From assembly GCA_021817025.1 (NCBI GenBank), contig JAKAWF010000044.1, positions 1-18,297 of the forward strand: a stretch of DNA of 18,297 bases. The letters run 5' to 3'. The notes beneath the pieces were generated by a model. That model did no database searches. It was not told the DNA's origin and saw nothing but the letters and a program-made list of their open reading frames with translations. Position 1 is the first letter of the stretch; every line of letters begins with the position of its first letter. This document shows positions 7,772 to 13,541 of this stretch, one piece after another. Position numbers and translations under genes: made by a program. The stretch comes from a bacterium. GTDB taxonomy: Bacteria > Chloroflexota > Dormibacteria > UBA8260 > Bog-877.

Positions 7772-8401
7772 GGCGCTATCCCGATCCTGGCTGGATGCTG
7801 GAGCAGAGCGCCCATGATGCTGACCGGTGCCGAGTTGCGCAAGCCACCTTGCCACTCGGCTTCAAGAGGGCGTACGCGTCGGCGGTCCCGGTCGGACCAT
7901 GAACATGCTCGAGGGGCAGCGAGGCCATACCCCACGACCAAGTGGCGTCGTCACGGGCCGACCCGGCGGCGGCCCGGGCGAACTGGCTGAGTTCCGTCAG
8001 ATCCGCACTCCCGGACTCGAAGTCGGCAGGTGGGCCAAGTACCAGGATCTGGGTGTGGGCCGTCGCAAAGGTGGTCAACCGCTGCGCTACCACCGGAATC
8101 CTGGCCGCGCGGCTCGCGCATTCCCCGGCCCCGAACCACGCCAACCCAGGATGGCCGCGGAACTGCTCGACTGGGGCAGTGTTTCATCCCACCAGGTCGA
8201 TCGGCACTGGGTTGGCCGGTGACGCGGTCGCTGACGGAATGGCCGCTGGCTGGGGGCAGGGTTGGGACCGGACACCGCTGATCCACAGCCGGCCAAGGTC
8301 TCGACGAGCATCGCTCCGGCAACCAGCCGCCGCGGCTGGCGGGCCGGCACAGCTTGCGAATCCCGGCCGGAGGGCGCCGCCGCGGATCCGAGACCATTCA
8401 T
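7768..8401 (-). pseudogene. Decayed thioredoxin-like lipoprotein gene
   Basis: The intact start ATG at 8401 (ATGA overlap with the upstream gene; GAGGG 8 nt upstream) encodes a basic segment and a lipobox-like LAGC (Cys 39), ending about SAVSGPNPAPS. The reading then continues in another frame (ATASPANPVPIDLVG), hits TGA at 8186-8184, and goes on in that frame as NTAPVEQFRGHPGLAWFGAG and a redoxin body to GKVACA. Near 7840 it shifts again to NSAPVSIMGALLQHPARIG and ends with TGA at 7770-7768, overlapping the next gene's GTG. Both shifts equal one missing base. The active site reads ECASR, so the second Cys of CxxC is gone. The ending parallels VVYINSSPAATIGSLLAKA of the intact paralogue two genes downstream, pointing to an ancient tandem duplication. 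Confidence 0.75.
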
Positions 8402-9105
8402 GCTCGCCGCCCTCGAACTGCCTTGGAGCCGAAGACTCTTGCATTGTCACAAACATCCGCTCCGAATACCTCGGGCCCGGTCGGCGCAGTGTCTGTGGCC
8501 CGGTCATCGTCCCCCGGCCCGAGATCGCAGCCCACAATCACACACCGGGCTCGGGCCAGCTTGCCAGCGCTCCACACCAGGCTCACTGCCAGGAGGGCCA
8601 AGCCGGCCAGCTGGAACCACACCTCGTTCCCAGCAAAGAAACCCTGAGCGGTCCCAGTGGTGGTGATCAGGCCGATCCCGGACACCCCGAACGCGCCCAA
8701 CAAGGTCGGTATCAACGGCGTGCAACACAGGAAACTCGGCAGAACCCCGCCTACGGCACCCGCCAGTCCCACGCCGGCGCTGCTCCTTCTCCGCACCCGC
8801 CGGGTGGCCCCGACCTGCAATATGAGCAGCCAGCTCAGCCCGATGCCGTACCCGGCTGCCAGCAAACCCTGGGGCCACGTGAGATAGGCCCAATTGGCGA
8901 ATGACAGGCGTTGGGTGTCGGCGAAGGTCAGCACCAGGGTGTAGATCACGGTCAGGGCAGCTGCCAGCGGGGCCCATGCCACGCGAGTGCCTCTGGTGGT
9001 GGGGACGGCGTCCATGAGCCACCCGGCGGGCTCGCCAAAGTGAGCAGACGCGTGTGGGCGTGAGGCTGGGCGAGTCGGGTGATCAGCTGGGGTTCTGGTC
9101 TCCAC
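8398..9105 (-). CDS. MerT-like polytopic membrane protein with a Cys-Cys motif
   Basis: The 235-residue first gene of the leftward operon has hydrophobic segments near 43-62, 78-98, 109-127, 130-148 and 164-182. The sequence VLPSFLCCTPLIPTLLGAFG (121-140) carries vicinal C127-C128 next to prolines, resembling the CC-P-L pattern of MerT-type Hg(II) carriers, but the overall size and helix count exceed MerT (about 116 residues, three helices). Further cysteines lie in the C-terminal tail (C188, C193, C219). The start GTG at 9105 would be leaderless (see promoter). ATG at 9015 is an alternative that removes 30 disordered residues. It ends in an ATGA overlap with the broken lipoprotein gene. It is likely an Hg(II) or thiol-metabolite transporter feeding MerA; substrate unproven. 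Confidence 0.72.
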   Translation of the reverse strand: METRTPADHPTRPASRPHASAHFGEPAGWLMDAVPTTRGTRVAWAPLAAALTVIYTLVLTFADTQRLSFANWAYLTWPQGLLAAGYGIGLSWLLILQVGATRRVRRRSSAGVGLAGAVGGVLPSFLCCTPLIPTLLGAFGVSGIGLITTTGTAQGFFAGNEVWFQLAGLALLAVSLVWSAGKLARARCVIVGCDLGPGDDDRATDTAPTGPEVFGADVCDNARVFGSKAVRGRRA

Positions 9106-9113
9106 GGTCCCTG

Positions 9114-9142
9114 ATACTACACATTGGTAGCAGTATGGTCAA
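9114..9142 (-). promoter_or_regulatory. Promoter of the leftward mer/thiol operon
   Basis: On the minus strand TTGACC (9142-9137) and TAGTAT (9119-9114) have a 17-bp spacer, close to the sigma70 consensus. The start codon GTG at 9105 begins 9 nt after the -10 box, so the mRNA is probably leaderless. An imperfect dyad (ATAC 9114-9117 with GTAT 9133-9136; TAC 9118-9120 with GTA 9127-9129) overlaps the -10 and spacer and could be an operator. Confidence 0.65.
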
Positions 9143-9178
9143 TGCAGAGGGGTGTCGCCCGGGGTTGTGCTAGTGTAA

Positions 9179-9207
9179 TAGTTGCTTATGCGAATAAGGA
9201 CTATACA
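9179..9207 (+). promoter_or_regulatory. Candidate merA promoter with palindromic operator
   Basis: The palindrome CTTATGCGAATAAG (9185-9198, perfect 5-bp arms) fills the gap between a weak -35 (TAGTTG, 9179-9184) and a -10-like TATACA (9202-9207, 17-bp spacing). A dyad placed between the two promoter boxes suits repression by the ArsR-family protein encoded after merA. The promoter boxes are tentative; the palindrome is exact. Confidence 0.5.
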
Positions 9208-9249
9208 TTGCCACCGCCTGACCGGGGCAGTCACCAAGGAGGACTCCTC

Positions 9250-10905
9250 ATGACCGACGCACCTGCTCGCACCGCCGTGCTCGATGTCGGTGGTATGACC
9301 TGCGACGACTGTGCCCATCACGTGACCGGGGCGCTCGACAAGGCTGGCGCGACCGACATATCGGTCGCGTGGCAGACCGGCCAGGCGCGCTTCACCTGGC
9401 CATCGGACGTGCCTGAGGCCGAGTTGCGCTCGGGGGTGGTAGCGGCGGGCTACCGGCCCGGGGCGCTGCGCGTGAGCACCGCCGGGGAACGGGCAGCCTC
9501 TGACCCGGCTCTTGACTATGACCTCGTGGTCGTGGGGGCCGGCTCCGCCGCCTTTGCCGCGGCCATCAAGGCCACCGAGGCCGGCTACCGGGTGGCGCTC
9601 GTCGAGGAGGGGGTCCTGGGTGGAACCTGCGTCAACATTGGCTGCGTACCGTCGAAGGCCCTGCTTCGAGCCGGCGAGCTCGCCTGGACGGCAGGGCACC
9701 ACCCGTTCGCCGGGCTCGCGACCAGCTCAGGGCCGGTGGACCTGGCCGCCCTGGTGGGGCAGAAGGACGAGCTTGTGGGCGCGCTGCGCCAGGCGAAGTA
9801 CGCCGATCTCGTCCAGGACTACGGCTTCGAGGTGATTCCCGGCCGCGCTCGGTTCGTCGGCCCGAACCGGCTGGACGTCGGCGGTCGAGCGGTCTCGGCG
9901 GGGGTTTTCCTGGTCGCCACCGGGGCATCCCCGAGTGCGCCCCCGATCCCGGGGCTTGCAGAGGCCGGTTTCCTCACCTCAACCACCGCGCTCAATCTCA
10001 CCGAGGTGCCGGCACGACTGGCGGTGATCGGGGCCAACGCCATCGGACTGGAGCTCGGCCAGTTCTTCCTCCACCTCGGTACCGAGGTCACCTTCCTGGA
10101 CGTGGCGGCGCGACTAGCTCCCTTTGAAGAGCCCGAAGTCTCTGAAGCTCTCGCCGATGCGCTGCGCGCCCAGGGCGCCCGGATCCTCGCCCCGGCGGAC
10201 GTGCTGGCGGTCGAGCGGACAGGCGGTCGCCTCGATGTCAAGGTGAGAGCAGGTGGCGAGGAGATCGTGCTGGAGGTTGATCAGGTGCTGGTGGCCACCG
10301 GCCGCCGACCGAACACTTCCGACCTCGGACTGGAAGCTGCCGGGGTTGCGCTCGATGCCCGGGGAGCGGTCGTGGTCGACGACCAGCTCCGAACCTCCAA
10401 TCCACGCGTCTTTGCCGCCGGGGATGTGACCGGAGGTCCTCAGTTCGTCTACGTGTCGGCCTACGAGGGGGCTCTGGCCGTCGACAACGCCCTTCTCGGC
10501 GCTGACCGTAGTGTTGACTTCACCGGGCTTCCAAAGGTCACCTTCACCTTGCCACAGGTGGCCTCGGCTGGACTCACCGAGGCGCAGGCCCGCTCGGCCG
10601 GCCACGATGTGGTCACCTCGGTGCTTCCCCTCGAGGCTGTCCCCAGGGCGTTGGTCAACCGCGACACCCACGGACTGGTGAAGCTTGTCGCCGAGGTCGG
10701 GACCGGCCGGTTGCTGGGTGCCTCAGTGGTCGCCGACGGCGCTGGCGACGTCATCCAGGCGGCTGTGCTCGCCATTCGGCATGGGCTCACCACCGACGAG
10801 CTCGCCGCCACCTTCCACCCCTACCTGACCATGGCAGAGGGGATCAAGCTCGCCGCTCAGACCTTCACCCGGGACGTGCACAAGCTCTCCTGTTGCGCGG
10901 CATGA
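9250..10905 (+). CDS. merA: Mercuric reductase
   Basis: The 551-residue cytoplasmic flavoprotein reduces Hg(II) to volatile Hg(0) with NADPH. Residues 8-75 form an HMA metal-binding domain (GGMTCDDC, C18 and C21). The FAD-binding motif VVVGAGSAAFAAAI is at 93-106, the redox-active disulfide is in GGTCVNIGCVPSK (C127, C132), and a second Rossmann motif AVIGANAIGLELGQ at 258-271 binds NADPH. RVFAAGDVTGGPQFVYVSAYEG (386-407) is the second FAD contact, with a dimerisation domain after about 425. The C-terminus LSCCAA supplies the vicinal pair C548-C549 that hands Hg(II) to the active site of the partner subunit, which separates MerA from lipoamide dehydrogenases. The ATG at 9250 is fixed by AAGGAGGA (9236-9243) with 6-nt spacing. 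It overlaps the regulator gene as ATGA. Confidence 0.97.
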   Translation: MTDAPARTAVLDVGGMTCDDCAHHVTGALDKAGATDISVAWQTGQARFTWPSDVPEAELRSGVVAAGYRPGALRVSTAGERAASDPALDYDLVVVGAGSAAFAAAIKATEAGYRVALVEEGVLGGTCVNIGCVPSKALLRAGELAWTAGHHPFAGLATSSGPVDLAALVGQKDELVGALRQAKYADLVQDYGFEVIPGRARFVGPNRLDVGGRAVSAGVFLVATGASPSAPPIPGLAEAGFLTSTTALNLTEVPARLAVIGANAIGLELGQFFLHLGTEVTFLDVAARLAPFEEPEVSEALADALRAQGARILAPADVLAVERTGGRLDVKVRAGGEEIVLEVDQVLVATGRRPNTSDLGLEAAGVALDARGAVVVDDQLRTSNPRVFAAGDVTGGPQFVYVSAYEGALAVDNALLGADRSVDFTGLPKVTFTLPQVASAGLTEAQARSAGHDVVTSVLPLEAVPRALVNRDTHGLVKLVAEVGTGRLLGASVVADGAGDVIQAAVLAIRHGLTTDELAATFHPYLTMAEGIKLAAQTFTRDVHKLSCCAA

Positions 10906-11276
10906 GCGCGGTCCTCGACACCGAGCGGCCAGCGGCCAGATGGGTGCCAGATGATCCGATCGGACGGAGGCTGATGGCGAAGTTCTTCCGGGCCCTGGGC
11001 GACCCGACCAGGCTGGCGTTGGCGGAGTTCTGCGCCGAGAAGGAGCGCACCGGCGCCGAGTGCGTCATCCACGCCGGGCTCTCCCAGGGCCGGGTCTCAG
11101 CCCATCTGGGCTGTCTGGTCTCATGCGGCCTGCTCACTCTGCGCCGGGAAAGTCGGTTCGCCTACTACCAGGTCACCGATCCCAGGGTCATGCAACTCCT
11201 CCGGCTCAGTCAGGAGATGGTCGCCGCTCAGGCCGCCTCGATTGCGGCCTGCACCAGGGTCGGGCCCCCGCGGTGA
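10902..11276 (+). CDS. ArsR/SmtB-family metal-responsive repressor (actinobacterial MerR/CmtR type)
   Basis: The 124-residue winged-helix protein has RALGDPTRLALAEFC (30-44, the ArsR signature) followed by the recognition-helix region LSQGRVSAHLGCLVSCGLL (60-78) and the wing RRESRFAYYQV (81-91). Cysteines C71 and C75 sit four residues apart inside the DNA-binding helix, with C117 near the C-terminus. That is the arrangement used by CmtR-type sensors (Cys pair in the recognition helix plus one C-terminal Cys). Extra cysteines are C44 and C54. Metal binding should release DNA and derepress both mer operons. ATG 10902 is preferred over TTG 10893 because it forms the ATGA overlap with merA. Hg(II) as ligand is inferred from operon position. 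Confidence 0.88.
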   Translation: MSAVLDTERPAARWVPDDPIGRRLMAKFFRALGDPTRLALAEFCAEKERTGAECVIHAGLSQGRVSAHLGCLVSCGLLTLRRESRFAYYQVTDPRVMQLLRLSQEMVAAQAASIAACTRVGPPR

Positions 11277-11286
11277 CGGCTGGACG

Positions 11287-11655
11287 ATGAGCAGTGGCCG
11301 CCAGCGTCAACTGAGCTCACAGGGGTCGACCGGGGGTGCCTCTTCCCGCCCGGTCTTGCCCGGTCCGCAACTCGAGGATCCGCCGACTTGGGGCAACGCC
11401 GGCGAGGCTGTCGCCGTCTGCCTCCACCGGCCGAACCGTCGCCGCATCGCGCTGATCGTCCTCGTCGTGGGGACCCTGCTCGTGGGAATCAACCAGGGGT
11501 CGGTGCTGGCGGCCGGACATGTTGGGGGGGCCATCTGGGTCCGAGTGGGGCTTGACTACGTGATCCCAGCCTGCGTGGCCACCCTGGGTTTGCTGTCAGG
11601 GTCTCGGCGGCCGCGGTCCGGAAGAGAAGGGACAGATGGGCTGCGAAGCGGCTAG
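11287..11655 (+). CDS. Small NrtS-like two-helix membrane protein
   Basis: The 122-residue product has a polar N-terminus (1-45) and then CLHRPNRRRIALIVLVVGTL, INQG (68-71) and WVRVGLDYVIPACVATLGLLSG (84-105). Helices lie at about 52-68 and 85-104. The order RRIAL..GT(L)L..INQG...W...LDYVIP....LG(L)LSG resembles the NrtS family of small nitrate/nitrite transport-associated proteins. The start ATG at 11287 lies 10 bp after the regulator stop; an in-frame upstream start at 11242 would overlap the regulator. The Shine-Dalgarno is weak. Being third in the mer operon suggests co-option for another anion or a mercury-linked membrane role, or a gene that came in by chance. Family call is moderate and substrate unknown. 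Confidence 0.7.
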   Translation: MSSGRQRQLSSQGSTGGASSRPVLPGPQLEDPPTWGNAGEAVAVCLHRPNRRRIALIVLVVGTLLVGINQGSVLAAGHVGGAIWVRVGLDYVIPACVATLGLLSGSRRPRSGREGTDGLRSG

Positions 11656-11800
11656 ACGCGGGCCCGAGGACCCAGTATGGCGAAGGCGGCCGAGTTGGCG
11701 GCTGATAGCTGCAACCAACCTGGTGCTGGCCGCTGCCAGTCACGGTTGCGGCCGGCACCAGCCCGGCCGTGGCTACGGCGCAGGTCGCAAGCCAAATTGA
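11636..11800 (+). CDS. Possible 54-residue membrane peptide after the NrtS-like gene
   Basis: ATG at 11636 overlaps the end of the NrtS-like gene by 20 bp and is preceded by AGAAGGGA, a fair ribosome site. The peptide has a basic stretch, one hydrophobic segment (LIAATNLVLAAA, about residues 24-35) followed by a Cys and a Gly-rich basic tail. It overlaps a small open frame on the other strand (11652-11852); at most one of them is likely to be real. No family recognised. Confidence 0.25.
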   Translation: MGCEAARRGPEDPVWRRRPSWRLIAATNLVLAAASHGCGRHQPGRGYGAGRKPN

Positions 11801-11852
11801 GGGGCGCGCCGAGCCCCGGGGCATCAGGCCCGAAGGTGCTCGGGTGGAGCAT
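11652..11852 (-). CDS. Doubtful small ORF downstream of the MerR-type remnant
   Basis: ATG at 11852 overlaps the stop of the MerR-family frame as TGATG, the only argument for translation. The 66-residue product has no domain, and another minus-strand frame over the same DNA (11824 leftward) is equally open and more hydrophobic. The region may be a frameshifted relic of a gene that once followed the regulator. Confidence 0.2.
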   Translation of the reverse strand: MLHPSTFGPDAPGLGAPLNLACDLRRSHGRAGAGRNRDWQRPAPGWLQLSAANSAAFAILGPRARV

Positions 11853-12220
11853 CAGCGGGTGGCGACCCGAGCTTCCGGACGTGGCTGGGAAGAACCATCG
11901 CTCACCGCCCGGGGTTGGCGCACTGCCCGAGGTGCGGACAGGAGCCCGGCATGCTCGACGATGCGGCAGTAGCGGGCCCCACCGGCCGGGAGGCGGTCGG
12001 CCTGGGCCTGAAGCGCTACCAAGTCGGCTCGCAGGGCCGCGAGGTCAGCCAGGCGCTGGTCCATGTCGACCACTTGGCGGTCCAGCACCGACAGCACGTA
12101 GGCACAGGGACGCTCGCCGCGCTCCTTGAGCGCGCTGATCTCGGGTATCTCCGCCAGGGACAGACCGAGGCGCTGGGCGGTCTTCACGAACGCCAAGCGC
12201 CCCACGTCGTCCTCGCGGGA
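11852..12220 (-). pseudogene. MerR-family regulator lacking its DNA-binding domain
   Basis: On the minus strand, EDDVGRLAFVKTAQRLGLSLAEI (written here from about 12217 downward) is the end of the wing plus helix 3-4 of a MerR-type regulator. It is followed by ERGERPCAYVLSVLDRQ, a long dimerisation coiled coil (DQRLADLAALRADLVAL) and GGARYCRIVEH. Cysteines at PCAY and YCRI match two of the three Hg(II) ligands of classical MerR; the middle Cys position is Ala/Gln. The N-terminal helix-turn-helix (about 35-40 residues, including the RYYE motif) is absent. Upstream DNA instead codes for RepA on the opposite strand. GTG at 12205 could still start a truncated peptide of 117 residues, but it could not bind DNA alone. 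Confidence 0.75.
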
Positions 12221-12241
12221 TTCGCCTACTACGCCAGGATC

Positions 12242-13000
12242 ATGGCCCAGGTCGGCCTGCCCTACAAGGCCCAGGCCGGCACGGAATTCGTCCGGGTCAA
12301 CGGAAACCTAACGGTATCCTTCACGGCCCCATCTGCTGTCGGCCTGCCCTACGGGATGATCCCGAGGCTATTGCTCTGCTGGCTGAGCACTGAGGCAGTC
12401 ACCAGCAAGAGCCGGGAGCTGGCCTTGGGGCACACCCTCAGCGAGTTCCTCGACCAGCTCCAGCTCGGGCGGCGAGGGAGAGCGCAGGGCGACATCACCC
12501 GGCTCAGGAAGCAGATGACCTCCTTGTTCGGAAGCACGGCGACGGCGATCTACAGCCTTCCAGGCGAGACTGGCATCCGGCCGATCCCAGTGGCCGAGGA
12601 GGTGTTCCTCTGGTGGGACCCGCTGCGTCCGACGGCACCCGTTTTCTGGAATTCGACGATCCTCCTCTCCGAGCCACTCTTCAGGGCCATAGTCGAGCGG
12701 CCCATCCCTGTCTCACTCCCAGTGCTTCAGAAACTCCGGCAGGCGCCTATGGCTCTGGACCTCTACGTGTGGCTCAGCCACCGGCTGTTCTACCTCAAGG
12801 CCCCAACCACAATCCCTGTCGAGCTGCTCCAAGCTCAGTTCGGAGGAGCAGCGACAGCCAGCCTGCGCCAGTTCAGAGCCCAACTCAAGGGAAACCTGGC
12901 TAAGGTTGTCGCCGCTTGGCCCGACCTGAAAGCCGAGGTCAGTCAGGAGGGGCTGCTTCTACGCCCATCTCCGCTACTTATCCACAGGGACCAGCGCTGA
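12242..13000 (+). CDS. repA: Plasmid replication initiator RepA (RepA_C type), 5'-truncated
   Basis: From ATG 12242 the product has 252 residues, and recognisable homology begins a little earlier at FAYYARIMAQ (12221). Typical RepA_C features follow: VRVNGNLTVSF, GLPYGMIPRLLLCWLSTEAV with SRELALGHTLSEFLDQL (start of the winged-helix region), EEVFLWWDPLRP, LSEPLFRAIVERPIPV and LALDLYVWLSHRLFYL-like APMALDLYVWLSHRLFYLK, then IPVELLQAQFG. This family initiates replication by binding iterons. The open frame continues upstream to 11915, but that part is antisense to the MerR remnant, so it is not native RepA. The usual N-terminal segment of about 60-100 residues is missing. Whether the shortened protein still works is unknown. 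An origin-like region overlaps its 3' end. Confidence 0.8.
   Translation: MAQVGLPYKAQAGTEFVRVNGNLTVSFTAPSAVGLPYGMIPRLLLCWLSTEAVTSKSRELALGHTLSEFLDQLQLGRRGRAQGDITRLRKQMTSLFGSTATAIYSLPGETGIRPIPVAEEVFLWWDPLRPTAPVFWNSTILLSEPLFRAIVERPIPVSLPVLQKLRQAPMALDLYVWLSHRLFYLKAPTTIPVELLQAQFGGAATASLRQFRAQLKGNLAKVVAAWPDLKAEVSQEGLLLRPSPLLIHRDQR
12978..12986 (+). other. DnaA box
   Basis: TTATCCACA is a perfect match to the strict DnaA box consensus. It lies at the very 3' end of repA, 25 bp before the iteron-like repeats, as in plasmid origins that recruit host DnaA. Confidence 0.6.
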
Positions 13001-13010
13001 GCCTCCGGTC

Positions 13011-13052
13011 TTGCGCTGATCTCTCTACGCTTTTGCGCTGATCTTTCTACGC
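13011..13052 (+). repeat. Two iteron-like direct repeats after repA
   Basis: TTGCGCTGATCTCTCTACGC (13011-13030) and a copy at 13033-13052 differ at one base and are spaced 22 bp apart, two turns of the helix. A third GCGCTGA core lies at 12994-13000, covering the repA stop. Such arrays are RepA binding sites in iteron plasmids. Confidence 0.65.
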
Positions 13053-13057
13053 CCTCT

Positions 13058-13097
13058 CCTTTTATATACCCTGTAGTTACCTGTATCTCCTGTAGGT
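13058..13097 (+). other. AT-rich patch and CCTGTA repeats of the putative origin
   Basis: The run TTTTATATA (13060-13068) is the most AT-rich spot near the iterons and could be the unwinding element. It is followed by three CCTGTA hexamers at 13070, 13080 and 13089 (periods 10 and 9 bp, one helix turn). Together with the DnaA box and iterons this makes a compact origin of about 120 bp. Confidence 0.5.
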
Positions 13098-13246
13098 GAG
13101 CCTTCCAGGTTCCTTCCGACGCCAGCAACGACTGCACGCCATGGGATCAGTCTCCGTCTACGACGGGGGTGCTCCTGGTGATGTGTCGAGGCAAACTCCA
13201 CCGCCATCTCGCAGCACATCCACCCAGCAGGATTCGCCACGGCTCT
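13098..13246. other. Spacer between origin and toxin-antitoxin pair
   Basis: No coding frame with a recognisable product, no repeat and no clear hairpin was seen. It may belong to the origin (partition or strand-initiation signals are not visible). Confidence 0.35.
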
Positions 13247-13269
13247 CCTTACCTTCGATTAGAGTAAGG
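13247..13269. promoter_or_regulatory. Operator-like palindrome before vapB
   Basis: CCTTAC (13247-13252) and GTAAGG (13264-13269) form a perfect 6-bp inverted repeat with an 11-bp centre. The right arm overlaps the AAGGA ribosome site just before the antitoxin ATG at 13272. AbrB-type antitoxins normally repress their own operon through such sites. Confidence 0.55.
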
Positions 13270-13271
13270 AC

Positions 13272-13541
13272 ATGGACTCTTCCGCCCGCATTACCTCCAA
13301 GGGTCAGGTGACCATCCCCATCGCCGTTCGCCGCGCCCTGGGACTAGGCCCCGGGGACCAGCTTGTCTTCGAGATCGAGCCGGAGCTCAGCCGGGCCCAG
13401 GTCCGGAAAGCAGCCGACTTCATCGCCCTCGCCGGTTCGGTCCCGGTGCCCAAGGAGCTGGCCGATGCCGACTGGGGGAGCATTCGTCTGGCCGCCTGGG
13501 TGGACCAGGCCGGCCGCCGAGAATTTGGCCGCAGGGGGTGA
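13272..13541 (+). CDS. vapB: AbrB/SpoVT-type antitoxin
   Basis: The 89-residue protein has the swapped-hairpin AbrB DNA-binding domain at its N-terminus: ARITSKGQVTIPIAVRRALG (5-24) and GPGDQLVFEIE (27-37). The C-terminal half (40-89) should wrap the toxin. It is expected to neutralise the PIN ribonuclease encoded next and to autoregulate through the upstream palindrome. AAGGA (13266-13270) is the ribosome site, though very close to the ATG. Its stop overlaps the toxin start (TGATG), giving tight coupling. Located beside a replication initiator and origin, it looks like a plasmid addiction module. Confidence 0.88.
   Translation: MDSSARITSKGQVTIPIAVRRALGLGPGDQLVFEIEPELSRAQVRKAADFIALAGSVPVPKELADADWGSIRLAAWVDQAGRREFGRRG

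Noticed and set aside
8184..8186. TGA as a selenocysteine codon in the thioredoxin-like gene
   Set aside because: The TGA is not at the CxxC position, two frameshifts also break the gene and the second catalytic Cys is lost. Simple decay explains all of these.
9124..9249. Upstream extension of MerA by 42 codons from GTG 9124
   Set aside because: It would run through the divergent promoter region. AAGGAGGA with ideal spacing marks ATG 9250, right at the start of the HMA domain.
11915..12220. N-terminal 100 codons of the long plus-strand open frame that runs into RepA
   Set aside because: The DNA codes on the other strand for a clear MerR-family C-terminal domain, and the plus-strand translation has no RepA-like pattern until FAYYARI at 12221.
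13011..13097. CRISPR array
   Set aside because: Only two near-contiguous 20-bp repeats with a 2-bp gap and no spacers. The setting beside repA and a DnaA box fits iterons.
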